From JALYXS01 sp051003795 (GTDB lineage Bacteria; Acidobacteriota; Terriglobia; Bryobacterales; Bryobacteraceae): a stretch of 64,000 nt of DNA. A program made the translations under genes and the position numbers. The DNA lies in the NCBI GenBank assembly GCA_051003795.1, contig JBPCKZ010000234.1, positions 21,099 to 85,098 of the forward strand, in the 5' to 3' direction. Below are positions 29,701 through 40,193 of this stretch, piece after piece. The first letter of the stretch is position 1. The number at the start of each line of letters is the position of its first letter. The notes below the pieces were generated by a model. That model had not been told where the DNA came from. It worked only from the letters and a program-made list of their open reading frames with translations, and ran no database searches.

Positions 29701-31155
29701 ATGAAGCAGAACCGCCGCGAATTTCTCGGCGCGGTTGCCATGGCCGCTTCAGCCACCGCGGCTTCACAGTCCGCGCCTCCCGTTCCCATCGATATAGGCC
29801 GCCAGCTATTTGTCGACGATTGGATTATTCAATCCTCCACTCTCACCCGTTCGTTTCACCACCCGCGTATTCATGAGGCCAGCCCGGTTCTGAAGCCTGA
29901 AACGCCGTTGGAGATGCACAACGGCTGGCTTCCCAACGCGTGCCCTTTCGACGATGGCGTTTTCTTCGATCCGAAAGACCGCCTCTTCAAAATGTGGTAC
30001 CGGGCCGGCTTTTTCGGCACTGTCGCGTATGCGGAGAGCAGTGACGGCGTGCATTGGCGGCGGCCCAGGCTCGACATTGAACCCCGCACGAACCGGGTAC
30101 TCCGGCGCGGCGATCTCTTTCAGAGGGACGGCGTTTCGGTTTGGCTGGATCAAAATTCGCCCAAGCCCGAAGAGCGGTTCAAGATGTTTGCGTACTTTCG
30201 AGAACGGGCAACACCGCTCGGATACGCGGACTTTTATGAGCGAGCGGAGCCCGTGGCGCCCACGGTCAGACAAGGCGGCGAGGTCTACACCTCAGCGGAC
30301 GGAATTCACTGGAACAAGCGCGCCGATACCGGCCCTTGCGGAGACAACACATCGTTTTTCTATAATCCGTTTCGAAAAAAATGGGTTTACAGCATTCGCT
30401 CCTACAACCAGCGGGGCCGTATTCGAAGTTATCGCGAGCACGACGATTTCGTGGAGGGAGCGCGCTGGGACAAAAAAGACGTTGTGTTCTGGTTGAGCGC
30501 GGATGACAATGATCCACCGGACCCGCAACTGGGCTATGAGACGCAACTGTATGATGTCGATGCCGTGGCTTAGGAAAGCCTGATGATCGGAATGCTGGCG
30601 ATCCATCGGGGGCCGCCCAATGAGGTTTGCGCGAAAAGCGGAGTGCCTAAGATTACGGACCTGACGGTTGCGTATAGCCGCGACGGGATCAAATGGGAGA
30701 GACCGGACCGGGGTTCGTTTCTTGCCTGCTCGCAAAAACCGGGAACGTGGAACCGGGGCTATCTGCATTCCTCGGGCGGCGTCTGCCTCGTTGTGGGAGA
30801 CGAACTCTGGTTCCGGGGAAAGCATTTGTTCGTCAACGCCAACGTGAAGGGGGGCGAACTGCGCGCCGAGGTGTTGGATGAAAGCGGGAAGGTCGTTCAA
30901 CCGTTTTCCCGCGATGACTGTGTTCCCGCCAAGTCGGATCGCACCGCTCAGGCTGTCACATGGAGCGGCGGCGAAGATTTGTCGCGGGTTGCTGGAAGAC
31001 CTAGCGCACTTCGATTTTTCGTAACTAAGGGAGAGATTTACTCATTCTGGGTAATTCCCGACACTTCCGGCGCGAGTTACGGCTACGTTGCCGCCGGCGG
31101 ACCTGGGTTCACGGGTCCAACCGACACAGCCGGTTTTACAGGAGCAAGAATTTGA
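29701..31155 (+). pseudogene. secreted propeller-like protein, broken by a nonsense codon and an internal deletion
   Basis: From ATG 29701 the protein (NRREFLGAV Tat signal, then IDIGRQLFVDDWI) aligns throughout with the intact copy at 34139-35713. At 30571-30573 a TAG replaces the Tyr codon TAT of that copy (DAVA-stop-ESLM against DAVAYESLM), and the same frame continues to 31155. A second lesion lies near 30812: VGDELWF runs directly into GKHLFVNAN, lacking about 50 residues present in the intact copy, without loss of frame. The downstream half has no start of its own that would rescue it. The intact family is secreted and probably carbohydrate-active. Readthrough is possible but the deletion makes a functional product unlikely. 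Confidence 0.85.
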
Positions 31156-34128
31156 GACATACGTTTGCAATCTGGTTCGTATTCGCTGCGTTCTTTCTGG
31201 CTTACGGCCAGAACCCAACGGCCAAAGTTTCCGGCACGGTAACGGACGTCTCCGGCGCGGTCGTTCCCGACGCGCTCGTCACGCTGGTTAACACCGATAC
31301 GAATACAAAGGCCGAGGGCCGCACGAATGAGAGCGGTATCTACCTGATTTCGTTTCTTTCTCCCGGGCCGTATAACTTTACAGTGGAAGCGCCCAGCATG
31401 CGGCGTTACGTTCGAGCGCTGAAGCTGGTGACTGGCCAAGTGCTCCAGCTCGACATCAAGCTGGAGGTCGGTCAGACCACGGAGTCCGTCACAGTGGACG
31501 CTTCGACTCCTCTCATGCAATCGGCGACGTCGGACATCAACGACTTAGTGGAGCAGGCATTCATCCAAAACATGCCGCTTGAGAGCGGCCGCTCGGGCGC
31601 GTTAGTCCGGCTGCTCCCTGGTGTTACGTTCCAATCGGAAGAAACCTTTGAGCCGCAGTTGAATTTCTCGATGGGCGGGGGGCAATCCCGCTCGGGCGAG
31701 TACCGGCTCGATGGCGGCAATGTCACATTGAACGCGCTATTGACGCGCACGATCGAGTTCAATCCGCCGGTCGAAGCCACGCAGGAAATGAAAGTGGAAG
31801 TGAATGCTTATCCCGCCGAATACGGACATTCAACCGGGGGAGTCTTCTCCATGACGACCAAGTCCGGGACGAACCAATATCACGGGGCGGTTTACGAGAA
31901 TTTCCGCAACAGCGATCTCGATGCCCGCAGCTTCTTCGCGCCCTCCGTGGCGCCTCGCAAATACAATGTGTTCGGAGTTGAGGCGGATGGACCGATTCGA
32001 AAGGACAAGACCTTCTTTATGTTCTCGTACGAAGGCACGCGACGGGTGGACGGCAACACCAGAGTGTACAGCTTTCCCTCGGCGCAGGAAATCCGCGGCG
32101 ATTTTTCCGATCAATCGGCGGCCGTGCTGGATCCCGTGACCCATGCGCCGTTTCCCGGCAACATCGTTCCCTCGTCGCGCTTCGATCCGGTGGGCGCCAA
32201 GCTCGCCGCGCTGTATACGCCGCCAAACGTGCCGGGCGCCCGCCCCGGAGCTAATAACTTCATCGCAAACACATCCGATCACACCAGCGAAGATAGCTAC
32301 CTCGGCAAGGTTGATCACACCTTCAGCGATCACGACCGCATAAGTGCCCGGTTCATTGAATACCCGGCGACGCAAGTTACCGGCAATGCGATACCGAACC
32401 GCGCCGAAGATGTCAACGCGCTAACCCAGGCTTTCAATTTGATTAACGTGAGTCCGAGCTGGTTCCATATCTTCGGCCCGACGCTCTTTAACGAGGCCCG
32501 CTATACTTACTCGCACCGTAACGTGGATACGCCGCCCCTCGAAGGCTACGGAATTGCGGGCCAGGTAGGCTTGATGGGCGTTCCCGCCAACGGGGTTCCG
32601 GAAATCGACGCCACGGGATTGACGGCTCTCGGCCGCAATAATCAAGTAAGATACCTCAAGCCGCAAATCACTCACACACTCGACGAGACGCTGACCTTCT
32701 TCAAGGGCAAACACAACGTTAAAGTAGGCGGCGAGTATCGCCGCAGCCTGAACCGCGACACATGGGGAACCTCGCGGTCCGGACAAATCGGCTTCAACAA
32801 CGTGGCCACCGGCAATGCGTTGGCGGCCCTCGAGCTCGGCTGGGTCAATACGGCCAACGTGGTCACCGGGGACACCATCACGCGAAGCGATTACATTGGA
32901 GTATTTATTCAGGACGATTGGAGGATCACTCCCAGGCTCACGCTCAATATCGGAGTGCGTTACGATCTGGACACGCCGCGATGGGAAACAAGGAATTTCC
33001 AGACCGGCTTCGATGCCCCGCCCATAAACCCGGTTTCGGGAACTCCCGGTATTTCTCCGGGATGGCGTACCGAATCCGAACTTCGGATCGGGACCGGGTT
33101 TTGGCGCGGTGGCGGTGGGCCAGCTCCCAATCTTCAGCCCGGATTATATCGATCAAAACCACCAGAATCTTTACGCGCATCACTTTAACGTCAGTCTTCA
33201 GCGGCAACTGTCCGGAACAATGCTGTTGCAACTTGAATATCTGGGGAACATGGCGCATCGCATCGGCGGACCAGGCACGGAGAACATCAATGAGACGCTG
33301 CCTCAGCTTCGCGGCGCGACGCAGAACCAAGCGCTCCGGCCTTTCCCGCAGTACGGCAATATCTTATGGAGATCGCCCGATTGGGGCAATTCGACTTATA
33401 ACGCTCTAAACGCCAAAGTCGAAAAGCGATTTTCCGGAGGACTGAATTTTATGGCGACTTATACCTGGTCGAAGTTCTTGGACGATATTGCAGCGGCGAA
33501 CGAGCTTGGCGGCGCTTCGGCCTCGGGACAGCAGAGTTACTATGCGCGGCACCTGGACAAAGGGCTTTCGGGAAACGATATTCGCCATCGCGTGACCGGC
33601 AGTTTCGTCTATGAGCTTCCCGTGGGTCGCGGCAAGGCTTTAGCCGTGGATAATCGCATTCTCGACGGCGTAGTTGGCGGATGGAGCCTCGGGACCATCG
33701 CGGAATTCCGCACGGGTTCGCCGTATTCGGTTTACGAGCAGACCAATAAGTTGAATTCCTTTTCGGCTGGACAGCGCTCCAACATCGTGGCGGATCCGAA
33801 CCTGCCTTCCGATCGCCCGCGCGCTCAGCTTGTGCGGCAATGGTTCAACACCGCCGCGTTTGCGTTTCCCGGGAATGGAGTGCTTGGCAACGCTTCGAAG
33901 TCGGTCGGCACGGGGCCGGGGTTTATCAACTTCGACACGTCGTTGCTGAAGGACTTCCACCTGACGGAAAGGCGCTATTTGCAGTTCCGCGCGCAGTTCT
34001 ACAATCTTTTCAACCGGCCGAACTTCGCGCTCCCGAACGGCTCGCGCGGAAATCCCGCGTTCGGGCAAATCTCCTCGACGGTGAATGGAGGCCGCTTCAT
34101 ACAACTAAGTCTCCGCTTCGTGTTCTGA
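31152..34128 (+). pseudogene. TonB-dependent receptor, Oar-like, broken by a deletion/frameshift
   Basis: TTG 31152 with GGAG 7 bases upstream starts a signal peptide, a carboxypeptidase-regulatory domain (AKVSGTVTDVSGAVVPDALV), a plug and barrel strands in one frame to 33188. The barrel C-terminus, ending GGRFIQLSLRFVF, is in the +1 frame to 34128. The first frame is family-like up to NPVSGTPGI (near 33055); the second is family-like from about 33060 (DGVPNPNFGSG, then VGQLPIFSPDY). The segment normally found between those points is missing, so the lesion is probably an out-of-frame deletion, not a single-base error. Without the barrel end the product cannot insert in the outer membrane. It overlaps the stop of the preceding broken gene by TTGA. 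Confidence 0.85.
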
Positions 34129-34138
34129 TGCGGAGAGC

Positions 34139-35713
34139 CTAAGTATCGATGGGTCCCTCAAAGCCCGGGCCGCCAGCCGCAACATATCCTCGGCTCGCGC
34201 CGGATTCATCCGAACTGATCCAAAACGAAAACAGTTGCGCGTTCCTGGAATGGAAACGGAAACGCACGGGCCGGTTTCGCAAACCCGCCAAATCCGCCGG
34301 GCTTTTCCAGGTTATGCGGTGCCGGGTTGCAGCCGCGCGCATGGCGATACAGTTCTCCCTTGTAAAAGGCCCTATCGATTTTCCGTCCGGTCCGAGCGCT
34401 TCGACGCGCAGTTCTCCTCCAGAGGCGTTCGCGTTCACGTAAAGGCAGCGTCCGTTGAAAATTACGGGCCTCGTGGTAAGCGCGCCGCCTGCCTCGCTGG
34501 AGTCCATGGAGGCGAATCCATCCCTCCTCAAGATCGCGAGACCGGTGCTCCCGCCAGCATACGGCCACCCCCCGAGACGCGGAGAAATACCGGAGAATGC
34601 CCCGAAGTAGAAACGCAATTCATCGCCAACGATCAGGCACACGCCGCCCGAGGAATGCAAATAGCCGCGGTTCCACGTGCCTGGCTTTCGCGAACACGCG
34701 AGAAACGCCGAGCGGTCGGGCCGGTCCCAATGTATGCCATCACGGCTGTATGCGAGCGTCAAATCCGTAATTTTCGGAAAGCCGCCCTTCTCGCAAATTT
34801 CGTTCGGGGGGCCTCTGTGAATGGCGAACACGCCTAGCATGAGGCTTTCATAAGCCACCGCATCGAGATTATAAAGCTGGGTCGGATAGCCCAAGCCGGG
34901 CTCAGGCAGGTCCCGGTCGTCGGCGGCTGCGAAGAAGTTCACATCTTGCTTGGTCCAATTCGCGCCTTTCAAAAAGTCGGCGCATTCCCGGTAGCTTCGC
35001 ACGCGCGCGCCTTTGTTGAATGTTCGAATCGAGTAGAACCACGTTTTCCGAAACGGATTATAGAAGAAGTTCGTGTTATCGCCGCACGGACCGGTGGGGA
35101 CCGGCTCGCTCCAATGAATGCCGTCCGCCGAAACATAAGCGTACCCGCCCTGGGATTCGACCGGAGCGTTAATTTCCCGATAGCGAAATTTTTCGGGGAC
35201 CCGCTTGCGGAAGTAAACGAACATCTTGAAGCGTTCGCGCGGGTTTGTCGTTTCAAGATCGAGCCATGTGCCAGCACCGTCTCGCTGATACGGATCCCTT
35301 CGGGGGAGCACGCGATTGGTCCCCGGCTCGATATCGAGATTGGGCCGCGTCCACCGGATCCCGTCCTCGCTGTAGGCGTATGCGGTCCCATCGAACCACC
35401 CGGCGTGATACCAGATTTTGAACAGGCGGTCTTTGGGATCGTAAAAAATTCCATCCTGGAACGGACAGGCCACGGGGCAATAGCCGTCGTTCATTTCGAG
35501 AGGCGTCTCGGGTTTCAGAACCGGGCTGCCTTCGTGAATGCGCGGTTTGTGAAAGGCGCGCTTCAAGGAAGTTTCGGCGATCAGGAAATCGTCGACGAAT
35601 AGCTGCCGCCCGACGTCGATACGCACTGGCGCGGGCTCCGAGCCGAATATTGCCGCCGCCGGGACCATCGCGGCCGTTGCTCTCAAGAAATCGCGGCGAT
35701 ACCAAGGATTCAC
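34139..35713 (-). CDS. Tat-exported putative glycosidase-like beta-propeller protein
   Basis: A 524-residue protein with a YRRDFLRATAAMVPAAAIFG twin-arginine signal. The body contains repeated Asp/Trp-rich blades such as FYDPKDRLFKIWYHAG, AYSEDGIRWTRPNLD, YVSADGIHWSEP and YSRDGIHWDRPDRS. The 'S-x-D-G-x-x-W' blades resemble five-bladed propellers of the GH32/GH43/GH68 type and related uncharacterised proteins of Planctomycetes and Solibacter. A C-terminal beta-sandwich is likely (VNANASGGELRVEAL onward). The catalytic acids cannot be assigned with confidence. It is the intact counterpart of the broken gene at 29701-31155 and converges on the broken TonB receptor. Confidence 0.7.
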   Translation of the reverse strand: MNPWYRRDFLRATAAMVPAAAIFGSEPAPVRIDVGRQLFVDDFLIAETSLKRAFHKPRIHEGSPVLKPETPLEMNDGYCPVACPFQDGIFYDPKDRLFKIWYHAGWFDGTAYAYSEDGIRWTRPNLDIEPGTNRVLPRRDPYQRDGAGTWLDLETTNPRERFKMFVYFRKRVPEKFRYREINAPVESQGGYAYVSADGIHWSEPVPTGPCGDNTNFFYNPFRKTWFYSIRTFNKGARVRSYRECADFLKGANWTKQDVNFFAAADDRDLPEPGLGYPTQLYNLDAVAYESLMLGVFAIHRGPPNEICEKGGFPKITDLTLAYSRDGIHWDRPDRSAFLACSRKPGTWNRGYLHSSGGVCLIVGDELRFYFGAFSGISPRLGGWPYAGGSTGLAILRRDGFASMDSSEAGGALTTRPVIFNGRCLYVNANASGGELRVEALGPDGKSIGPFTRENCIAMRAAATRHRITWKSPADLAGLRNRPVRFRFHSRNAQLFSFWISSDESGASRGYVAAGGPGFEGPIDT

Positions 35714-35847
35714 GGGCCGATCTCCAGCGACACTCAGAATATCAGCTTAGGGATCCAAGCCTAGCCGTTCTTCCAGTGTTCCGCTATCCGTTTTACCGAT
35801 GCGTCGGGACCGGTACGGGCGCAATCCTGAATGCAGGAGAAAACAAA

Positions 35848-36744
35848 TTGTCCGATTCAACCAATCCTCTTTCCGCTCTTTCCGATGCAATCGCCGCGGC
35901 CGTTGCCCTGGCGGGCCGTTCCGTGGTGGCCGTAAACGCGCGCCACCGCACGCCATCGAGCGGCATTATCTGGCGCGCGGGCGTAGTCGTCACGGCCGAG
36001 CACGCACTTAAACGAGACGAAGAGATCACCGTGACGCTTGCGGATAACCGCACGGCGCCGGCCACCCTCGCCGGACGCGATCCGGGCAGCGATCTCGCGG
36101 TCCTCAAGCTCGATACGGGAAACAATCCCGCAGCCGAAGCCGCCGACGCCGCATCTCTGCAAGTGGGCAATATGGCACTGGCATTGGGCCGCAGGGGCGA
36201 GAACGGAATTGCGGCGAGCCTCGGCGTCGTTAGCGCCCTGAGCGGCGCATGGCGCACGTGGCGCGGCGCCCATCTCGATCTATTCATCCGGCCCGATACC
36301 AGCCTGTATCCCGGTTTTTCCGGCGGACCGCTCGTCGATATTCACGGACGCATCGTGGGCATCAACACCTCCGCGCTCACCCGCAATGCGGGCGTGACGG
36401 TTCCCGCGTCCACGGTCGAGCGGGTTACGAACGAACTGCTCTCGAAGGGCCACATCGCGCGCGGCTATCTCGGAGTTGGATTGCATCCGGTGCAACTTCC
36501 GGGCGGCCGCGGCGGATTGATCGTCCTCAGCATCGAACCGAATGGACCCGCCGCGAATGGCGGCATCTTGATTGGCGACGTGCTAACCGATCTCGATGGC
36601 AAGCCGGTCAACGATACGGACGACGTTCAGGCACACCTCGGCCCCGACCGCGTCGGCCAGAGCCTGCGCGCTTCCGTTTCACGAGGGGGCACGGCGATGG
36701 AACTCACTATCGTAGCGGGCGAGCGCCCCCGGGGAGGCCAGTGA
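35848..36744 (+). CDS. trypsin-like serine protease with PDZ domain (HtrA-like, S1C)
   Basis: A 298-residue protease with His in VVVTAEHAL, Asp in GSDLAVLKL and Ser in GFSGGPLVD, the S1C triad. A PDZ domain follows (YLGVGLHPVQLPG, then GPAANGGILIGDVLTDLDGKPV). TTG 35848 is chosen because AGGAGA stands 7 bases before it; the frame is open further upstream but without family-like residues. With that start there is no signal peptide or membrane segment, unusual for an HtrA protein and suggesting a cytoplasmic location or a non-classical route. It is followed after 1 bp by a second protease. Confidence 0.85.
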   Translation: MSDSTNPLSALSDAIAAAVALAGRSVVAVNARHRTPSSGIIWRAGVVVTAEHALKRDEEITVTLADNRTAPATLAGRDPGSDLAVLKLDTGNNPAAEAADAASLQVGNMALALGRRGENGIAASLGVVSALSGAWRTWRGAHLDLFIRPDTSLYPGFSGGPLVDIHGRIVGINTSALTRNAGVTVPASTVERVTNELLSKGHIARGYLGVGLHPVQLPGGRGGLIVLSIEPNGPAANGGILIGDVLTDLDGKPVNDTDDVQAHLGPDRVGQSLRASVSRGGTAMELTIVAGERPRGGQ

Positions 36745-36745
36745 C

Positions 36746-37510
36746 ATGTTTGCCGGATTACCGGAGTTAGCCGCCCGCCTGCTTCCCTCGAGCGTGCAGG
36801 TGGGCGGCGGCGGTTCGGGCGTAATTTGGAATTCCAAGGGCGTCATTGTCACCAATGCACACGTGGCACGGGGGCCGCTGGCCCTGGTGGCGTTTCGCGA
36901 TGGCCGCTCGCTCGAGGCCACTGTCACGGCGCGCGATCCGCGGCGGGACCTAGCCGTTTTGCGCGTGGATGCCCGGAACCTGCCCGCGGCGGCGATCGGA
37001 AATTCGAGCGGTCTTCGCGTAGGGCAGATCGTGGCGGCGGTGGGCAATCCGTTTGGAGTGGTGGGCGCCGTGACCGCGGGCGTGATCCACGCCGCCGGCG
37101 AATCGAACTGGATTCAAGCCGATGTGCGGCTCGCGCCCGGCAATTCGGGCGGCATGTTAGCCGACGCGGAAGGCCGGGTTATCGGGATCAATACCATGAT
37201 CGTGTCCGGAATTGCGTTTGCCGTGCCCAGCAATACCGTGGAGGCATTTCTGAAAGGTCGGACTTCACGTCCGGCGATCGGGATCACGATGTATCCGACA
37301 AGCGCGGGGCTCGCAATTTTAAAAGTGGAGGCGCATGGACCGGCGGCTCGAGCCGGGATCGCGGTAGGCGATATCCTGCTCGCCTCGCAGGCGGAACTCG
37401 CGCGACTCCTCCAGGACGCGAAAGGCCCGGTTACGCTGGAATACTTGCGCGGCGGAAAGCTTCAACGCGCCACGCTCGTGCCGCGGGTAGAGGAGGCCAG
37501 GGCAGCGTGA
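36746..37510 (+). CDS. second trypsin-like serine protease (S1C) with short PDZ
   Basis: A 254-residue protease with the triad His (VIVTNAHVA), Asp (RRDLAVLRV) and Ser (APGNSGGML), and a compact PDZ-like end (AILKVEAHGPAARAGIAVGDILL). It lacks an export signal like its neighbour. The two are clearly paralogous but diverged, and sit one base apart, so they may form a mixed oligomer. The stop overlaps the GTG of a LuxR-type regulator gene (GTGA), tying proteolysis to regulation. Confidence 0.87.
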   Translation: MFAGLPELAARLLPSSVQVGGGGSGVIWNSKGVIVTNAHVARGPLALVAFRDGRSLEATVTARDPRRDLAVLRVDARNLPAAAIGNSSGLRVGQIVAAVGNPFGVVGAVTAGVIHAAGESNWIQADVRLAPGNSGGMLADAEGRVIGINTMIVSGIAFAVPSNTVEAFLKGRTSRPAIGITMYPTSAGLAILKVEAHGPAARAGIAVGDILLASQAELARLLQDAKGPVTLEYLRGGKLQRATLVPRVEEARAA

Positions 37511-38115
37511 TTTCGGTCCTGGTAGCGGCTTCGTCGGCGGTGGTTCGAGCCGGATTGGAGTCTTTGGTGGCTTCGCACCCGGGTATCGCAGTCGTGGGGC
37601 ATGCCACCGGAATGCTCGATCTCCTGGCGAAAGCCGGAGAACTGCAACCCGATGTCGTGCTGCTCGAAGCGGATTCGCGCGAGGAAGATCTACACGGTTC
37701 CCTGCAATCGCTCAGGCCGCTGGCAGCCGCGGTTTTGCTGACCGACGACCCGCGGGCAGCCTATGTTCGCGATGGGGCGCGCGCCGTGCTGCCGCATGCA
37801 AGCGGGGCGCGAGAGATCGTGGCGGCCATCGAGGCGGTGGCCGCCGGGTTGACGGTGCTGCATGCCGATGCGCTCGAAACGGCGATGTCCGCTCTCCCGC
37901 ATGCACCCGCGTCGGACCGGCTGCTGACGGCGCGTGAAATCGAGGTGCTGCGGATGTTGTCCGAGGGATTGGCGAACAAAGAGATCGCCTGGCGAATGGG
38001 GATTTCCGAACACACCGTCAAATTCCACGTTGGCTCGCTGTTCACGAAATTGAACGCGTCAAGCCGGACGGAAGCCGTAACTTTAGGCGTGCGGCAAGGC
38101 CTGATATTTTTGTAA
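37507..38115 (+). CDS. LuxR/NarL-type regulator with degenerate receiver
   Basis: A 202-residue protein. The C-terminal helix-turn-helix is standard (LTAREIEVLRMLSEGLANKEIA, then ISEHTVKFHVGSLFTKL). The N-terminal domain has the size and pattern of a receiver but lacks the acidic pocket: VLVAASSAVVR stands where VLxADDHxLVR is expected, and the acceptor position reads VVLLEADS with Glu54 in place of Asp. Phosphorylation by a kinase is therefore unlikely, and it may act constitutively or sense something else. The GTG start overlaps the upstream protease stop. Its targets are not visible here. Confidence 0.88.
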   Translation: MISVLVAASSAVVRAGLESLVASHPGIAVVGHATGMLDLLAKAGELQPDVVLLEADSREEDLHGSLQSLRPLAAAVLLTDDPRAAYVRDGARAVLPHASGAREIVAAIEAVAAGLTVLHADALETAMSALPHAPASDRLLTAREIEVLRMLSEGLANKEIAWRMGISEHTVKFHVGSLFTKLNASSRTEAVTLGVRQGLIFL

Positions 38116-38131
38116 GGCTTCGAAGCGCCTA

Positions 38132-38902
38132 TTACGTTTTCCGGTAGACCGCAAACAGGGAACTCGACACCTTCTCGCTATTGATCCAATCGCACGACCG
38201 CAGCGCCAGCAACGGAAGGGTTACGATCCATCTCAATTGTAGATTCGAAATCCGCATCAGCAGCCGCGCCTGAATCGCGCACGCCGCCGACGCGAGCACG
38301 CCCGTGCTATACCGCTTGTGGATCAATTGGTAATTCGGCGGAAAAAGCGCCGTGAGCGCCTCGATCGTGTATCCATCGAGCACATGCCCAATCCGGTCGT
38401 GCATCTTTCGCCCAAATACCTTCGGATACCTCGGTGTCGGAACGGACACCACCATCGATCCGCCCGGCTTCAAACAGCGATCCATCTGGCGCACGATATT
38501 CCCGGGATTTTGAATGTGCTCCAGAATATCCATAAACAGAATGAAATCGTACTCCATGCTCTCCGCCACCTTCGCCGCATCCGCGATATGGAACGGAATG
38601 CGGCCGCCGAATTTCGCTTCCGACACTTGCCGCGCGAGGGCCACATGCTCCGGATTCAAATCGTAGCCCACACTCTGGATCGGCATGATCTTCGATAACT
38701 CGAATAAATTCTGCCCGGGACCGCTGCCGATCTCGAGCACCTTCACTTCCAAGCAGCCAGGTTCCGCCGCGACCGTCCGGAAATAGTCGATCATCGGCCG
38801 GAGGCGGAAATGCGCATGGACGTCCTGCGTTCCGAAAAGCCGGCATAGCAGCTTCGGAATGGGCTTCTTGTAAAAGCACTCGTTGTAATCACCGATCGGC
38901 AT
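38132..38902 (-). CDS. class I SAM-dependent methyltransferase
   Basis: A 256-residue methyltransferase with SAM motif I VLEIGSGPGQNLF, an acidic strand VGYDLNPEHV, motif DFILFMDILEHIQNP and LKPGGSMVVSVPTP. Such proteins act on small molecules or lipid-linked glycans. The start is ATG 38902 with GGAG 5 bases upstream; it overlaps the flippase gene by 14 bp. A longer frame to 38977 lies in the flippase gene. The context with a flippase and an acyltransferase suggests modification of a surface polysaccharide or its terminator. Confidence 0.88.
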   Translation of the reverse strand: MPIGDYNECFYKKPIPKLLCRLFGTQDVHAHFRLRPMIDYFRTVAAEPGCLEVKVLEIGSGPGQNLFELSKIMPIQSVGYDLNPEHVALARQVSEAKFGGRIPFHIADAAKVAESMEYDFILFMDILEHIQNPGNIVRQMDRCLKPGGSMVVSVPTPRYPKVFGRKMHDRIGHVLDGYTIEALTALFPPNYQLIHKRYSTGVLASAACAIQARLLMRISNLQLRWIVTLPLLALRSCDWINSEKVSSSLFAVYRKT

Positions 38903-40145
38903 GCCTGCTCCGGTAAAAAGCGTAAGATCGCGCCAGCACGAACATTTCAACCAGCGTTCCGGTCGTGGCGACGGCAATCGCGGGAGTGGTTGCGAACAGC
39001 AGCGGGATGAGAAATACGAAATTCAACGCGCCGGCCATCATGATCATCCGGGTCCATTCCTTCTTGTAACCCAGTCCCAGCATGAAGTAGGTGGCGTAAC
39101 AGTGCCCCAGAGCCAACACGCAAGGAATCGGCGCCATGATGCGCAAGATGAGGATCGCCTCCGGATTCGAAAATCTTTTGCCGCCCGCGATCGACAACAC
39201 CAGCGGAGCCGCTGCCAGCAGGGCGCCCGAGATTAACACAAAAGGAAGCGAGAGCCGAAGAAAATTCTTTTGGATAAATGTCAGCGCGTCCGCGCGGGAT
39301 TCCGCGGCCAGGCGGCTGATATGCGGAAAGAGCGCCGTCGAGATGGGCGAGACAAGCGATTTCGCCGCGTCGATGAGCCTTTTGGCGGCGGCGTAATAAC
39401 CCACCGACTCCCGCGACGCAACGAAGCCGAGCACCACGATATTGCTGGTGGTGTAAAGCGTGACGGCCGCCGTCGAAAGAAAATAATGCCAGCCGCCCGC
39501 AAAGGTTTCTGCGACGTCCGCCCAGGAAATCTTCACGAACTTTACACGGGTCGCTTTCGGCACCGCGATTAGCCCCGCCAAGCCGGCCAGCGCCATGCTC
39601 CCGGATTGAATTCCCGCGGCGATCAGATAATCCGATTCATGATGCACGAATATGAATATGGGAAGCAGGGCGAGCATTCTGGTTCCCACTTCGCGCATCG
39701 TGATGTACTGCATTTTTTCAAGTCCCATGAACAGCCAGACGGGAAATAGAAAACTGCCCAACACCGTGAGGAAGCTGATGTAATACAGCGGCCATTCCGC
39801 GCGAAGTTTCGGAGTTGCGAACACGATGGCGGTCATGATCGCGAAGCTACCCGTCATCAGGATCAGTTTCACGGCCATCACCGACGTGAAGATGCGGGAG
39901 AGCTTAGCGGGATCGTTACGGTGAATCGCGACGTCGCGCGTGGCGCTGAAACCGAAGCCGTACTCCGTGATAGTCGCGAAGTATTGCACGAAGGCCTGCG
40001 CGTACGCGATCAAACCGAATTTGTCCGGATGCAGGATTCGCGCCAGGTAAGGAAAAGTAAAAAGAGGAAGAATGTAATTTGCAACCTGAATGCCGTAGAG
40101 CGCGAGCGCGTTCTTTACGACCGGGTGCCTGGCATGGCGAATCAT
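38889..40145 (-). CDS. oligosaccharide flippase (Wzx-like, MOP superfamily)
   Basis: A 418-residue polytopic membrane protein with about a dozen hydrophobic helices. It opens with VVKNALALYGIQVANYILPLF and YLARILHPDKFGLIAYAQAF, the typical first helices of Wzx and related polysaccharide exporters. It should move undecaprenyl-linked repeat units across the inner membrane. The gene overlaps the methyltransferase start downstream by 14 bp and follows the acyltransferase gene by a 48 bp gap. Confidence 0.9.
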   Translation of the reverse strand: MIRHARHPVVKNALALYGIQVANYILPLFTFPYLARILHPDKFGLIAYAQAFVQYFATITEYGFGFSATRDVAIHRNDPAKLSRIFTSVMAVKLILMTGSFAIMTAIVFATPKLRAEWPLYYISFLTVLGSFLFPVWLFMGLEKMQYITMREVGTRMLALLPIFIFVHHESDYLIAAGIQSGSMALAGLAGLIAVPKATRVKFVKISWADVAETFAGGWHYFLSTAAVTLYTTSNIVVLGFVASRESVGYYAAAKRLIDAAKSLVSPISTALFPHISRLAAESRADALTFIQKNFLRLSLPFVLISGALLAAAPLVLSIAGGKRFSNPEAILILRIMAPIPCVLALGHCYATYFMLGLGYKKEWTRMIMMAGALNFVFLIPLLFATTPAIAVATTGTLVEMFVLARSYAFYRSRHADR

Positions 40146-40193
40146 CCGGGGGGTGAAAGGGTTTTCGCTGGCAACTTTCAGTATAGATGGGCG

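Noticed and set aside
36826..37506. A 429-residue frame extending the LuxR regulator upstream
   Set aside because: The upstream part is an alternative frame of the second protease, which has its full triad; GTG 37507 overlaps the protease stop.
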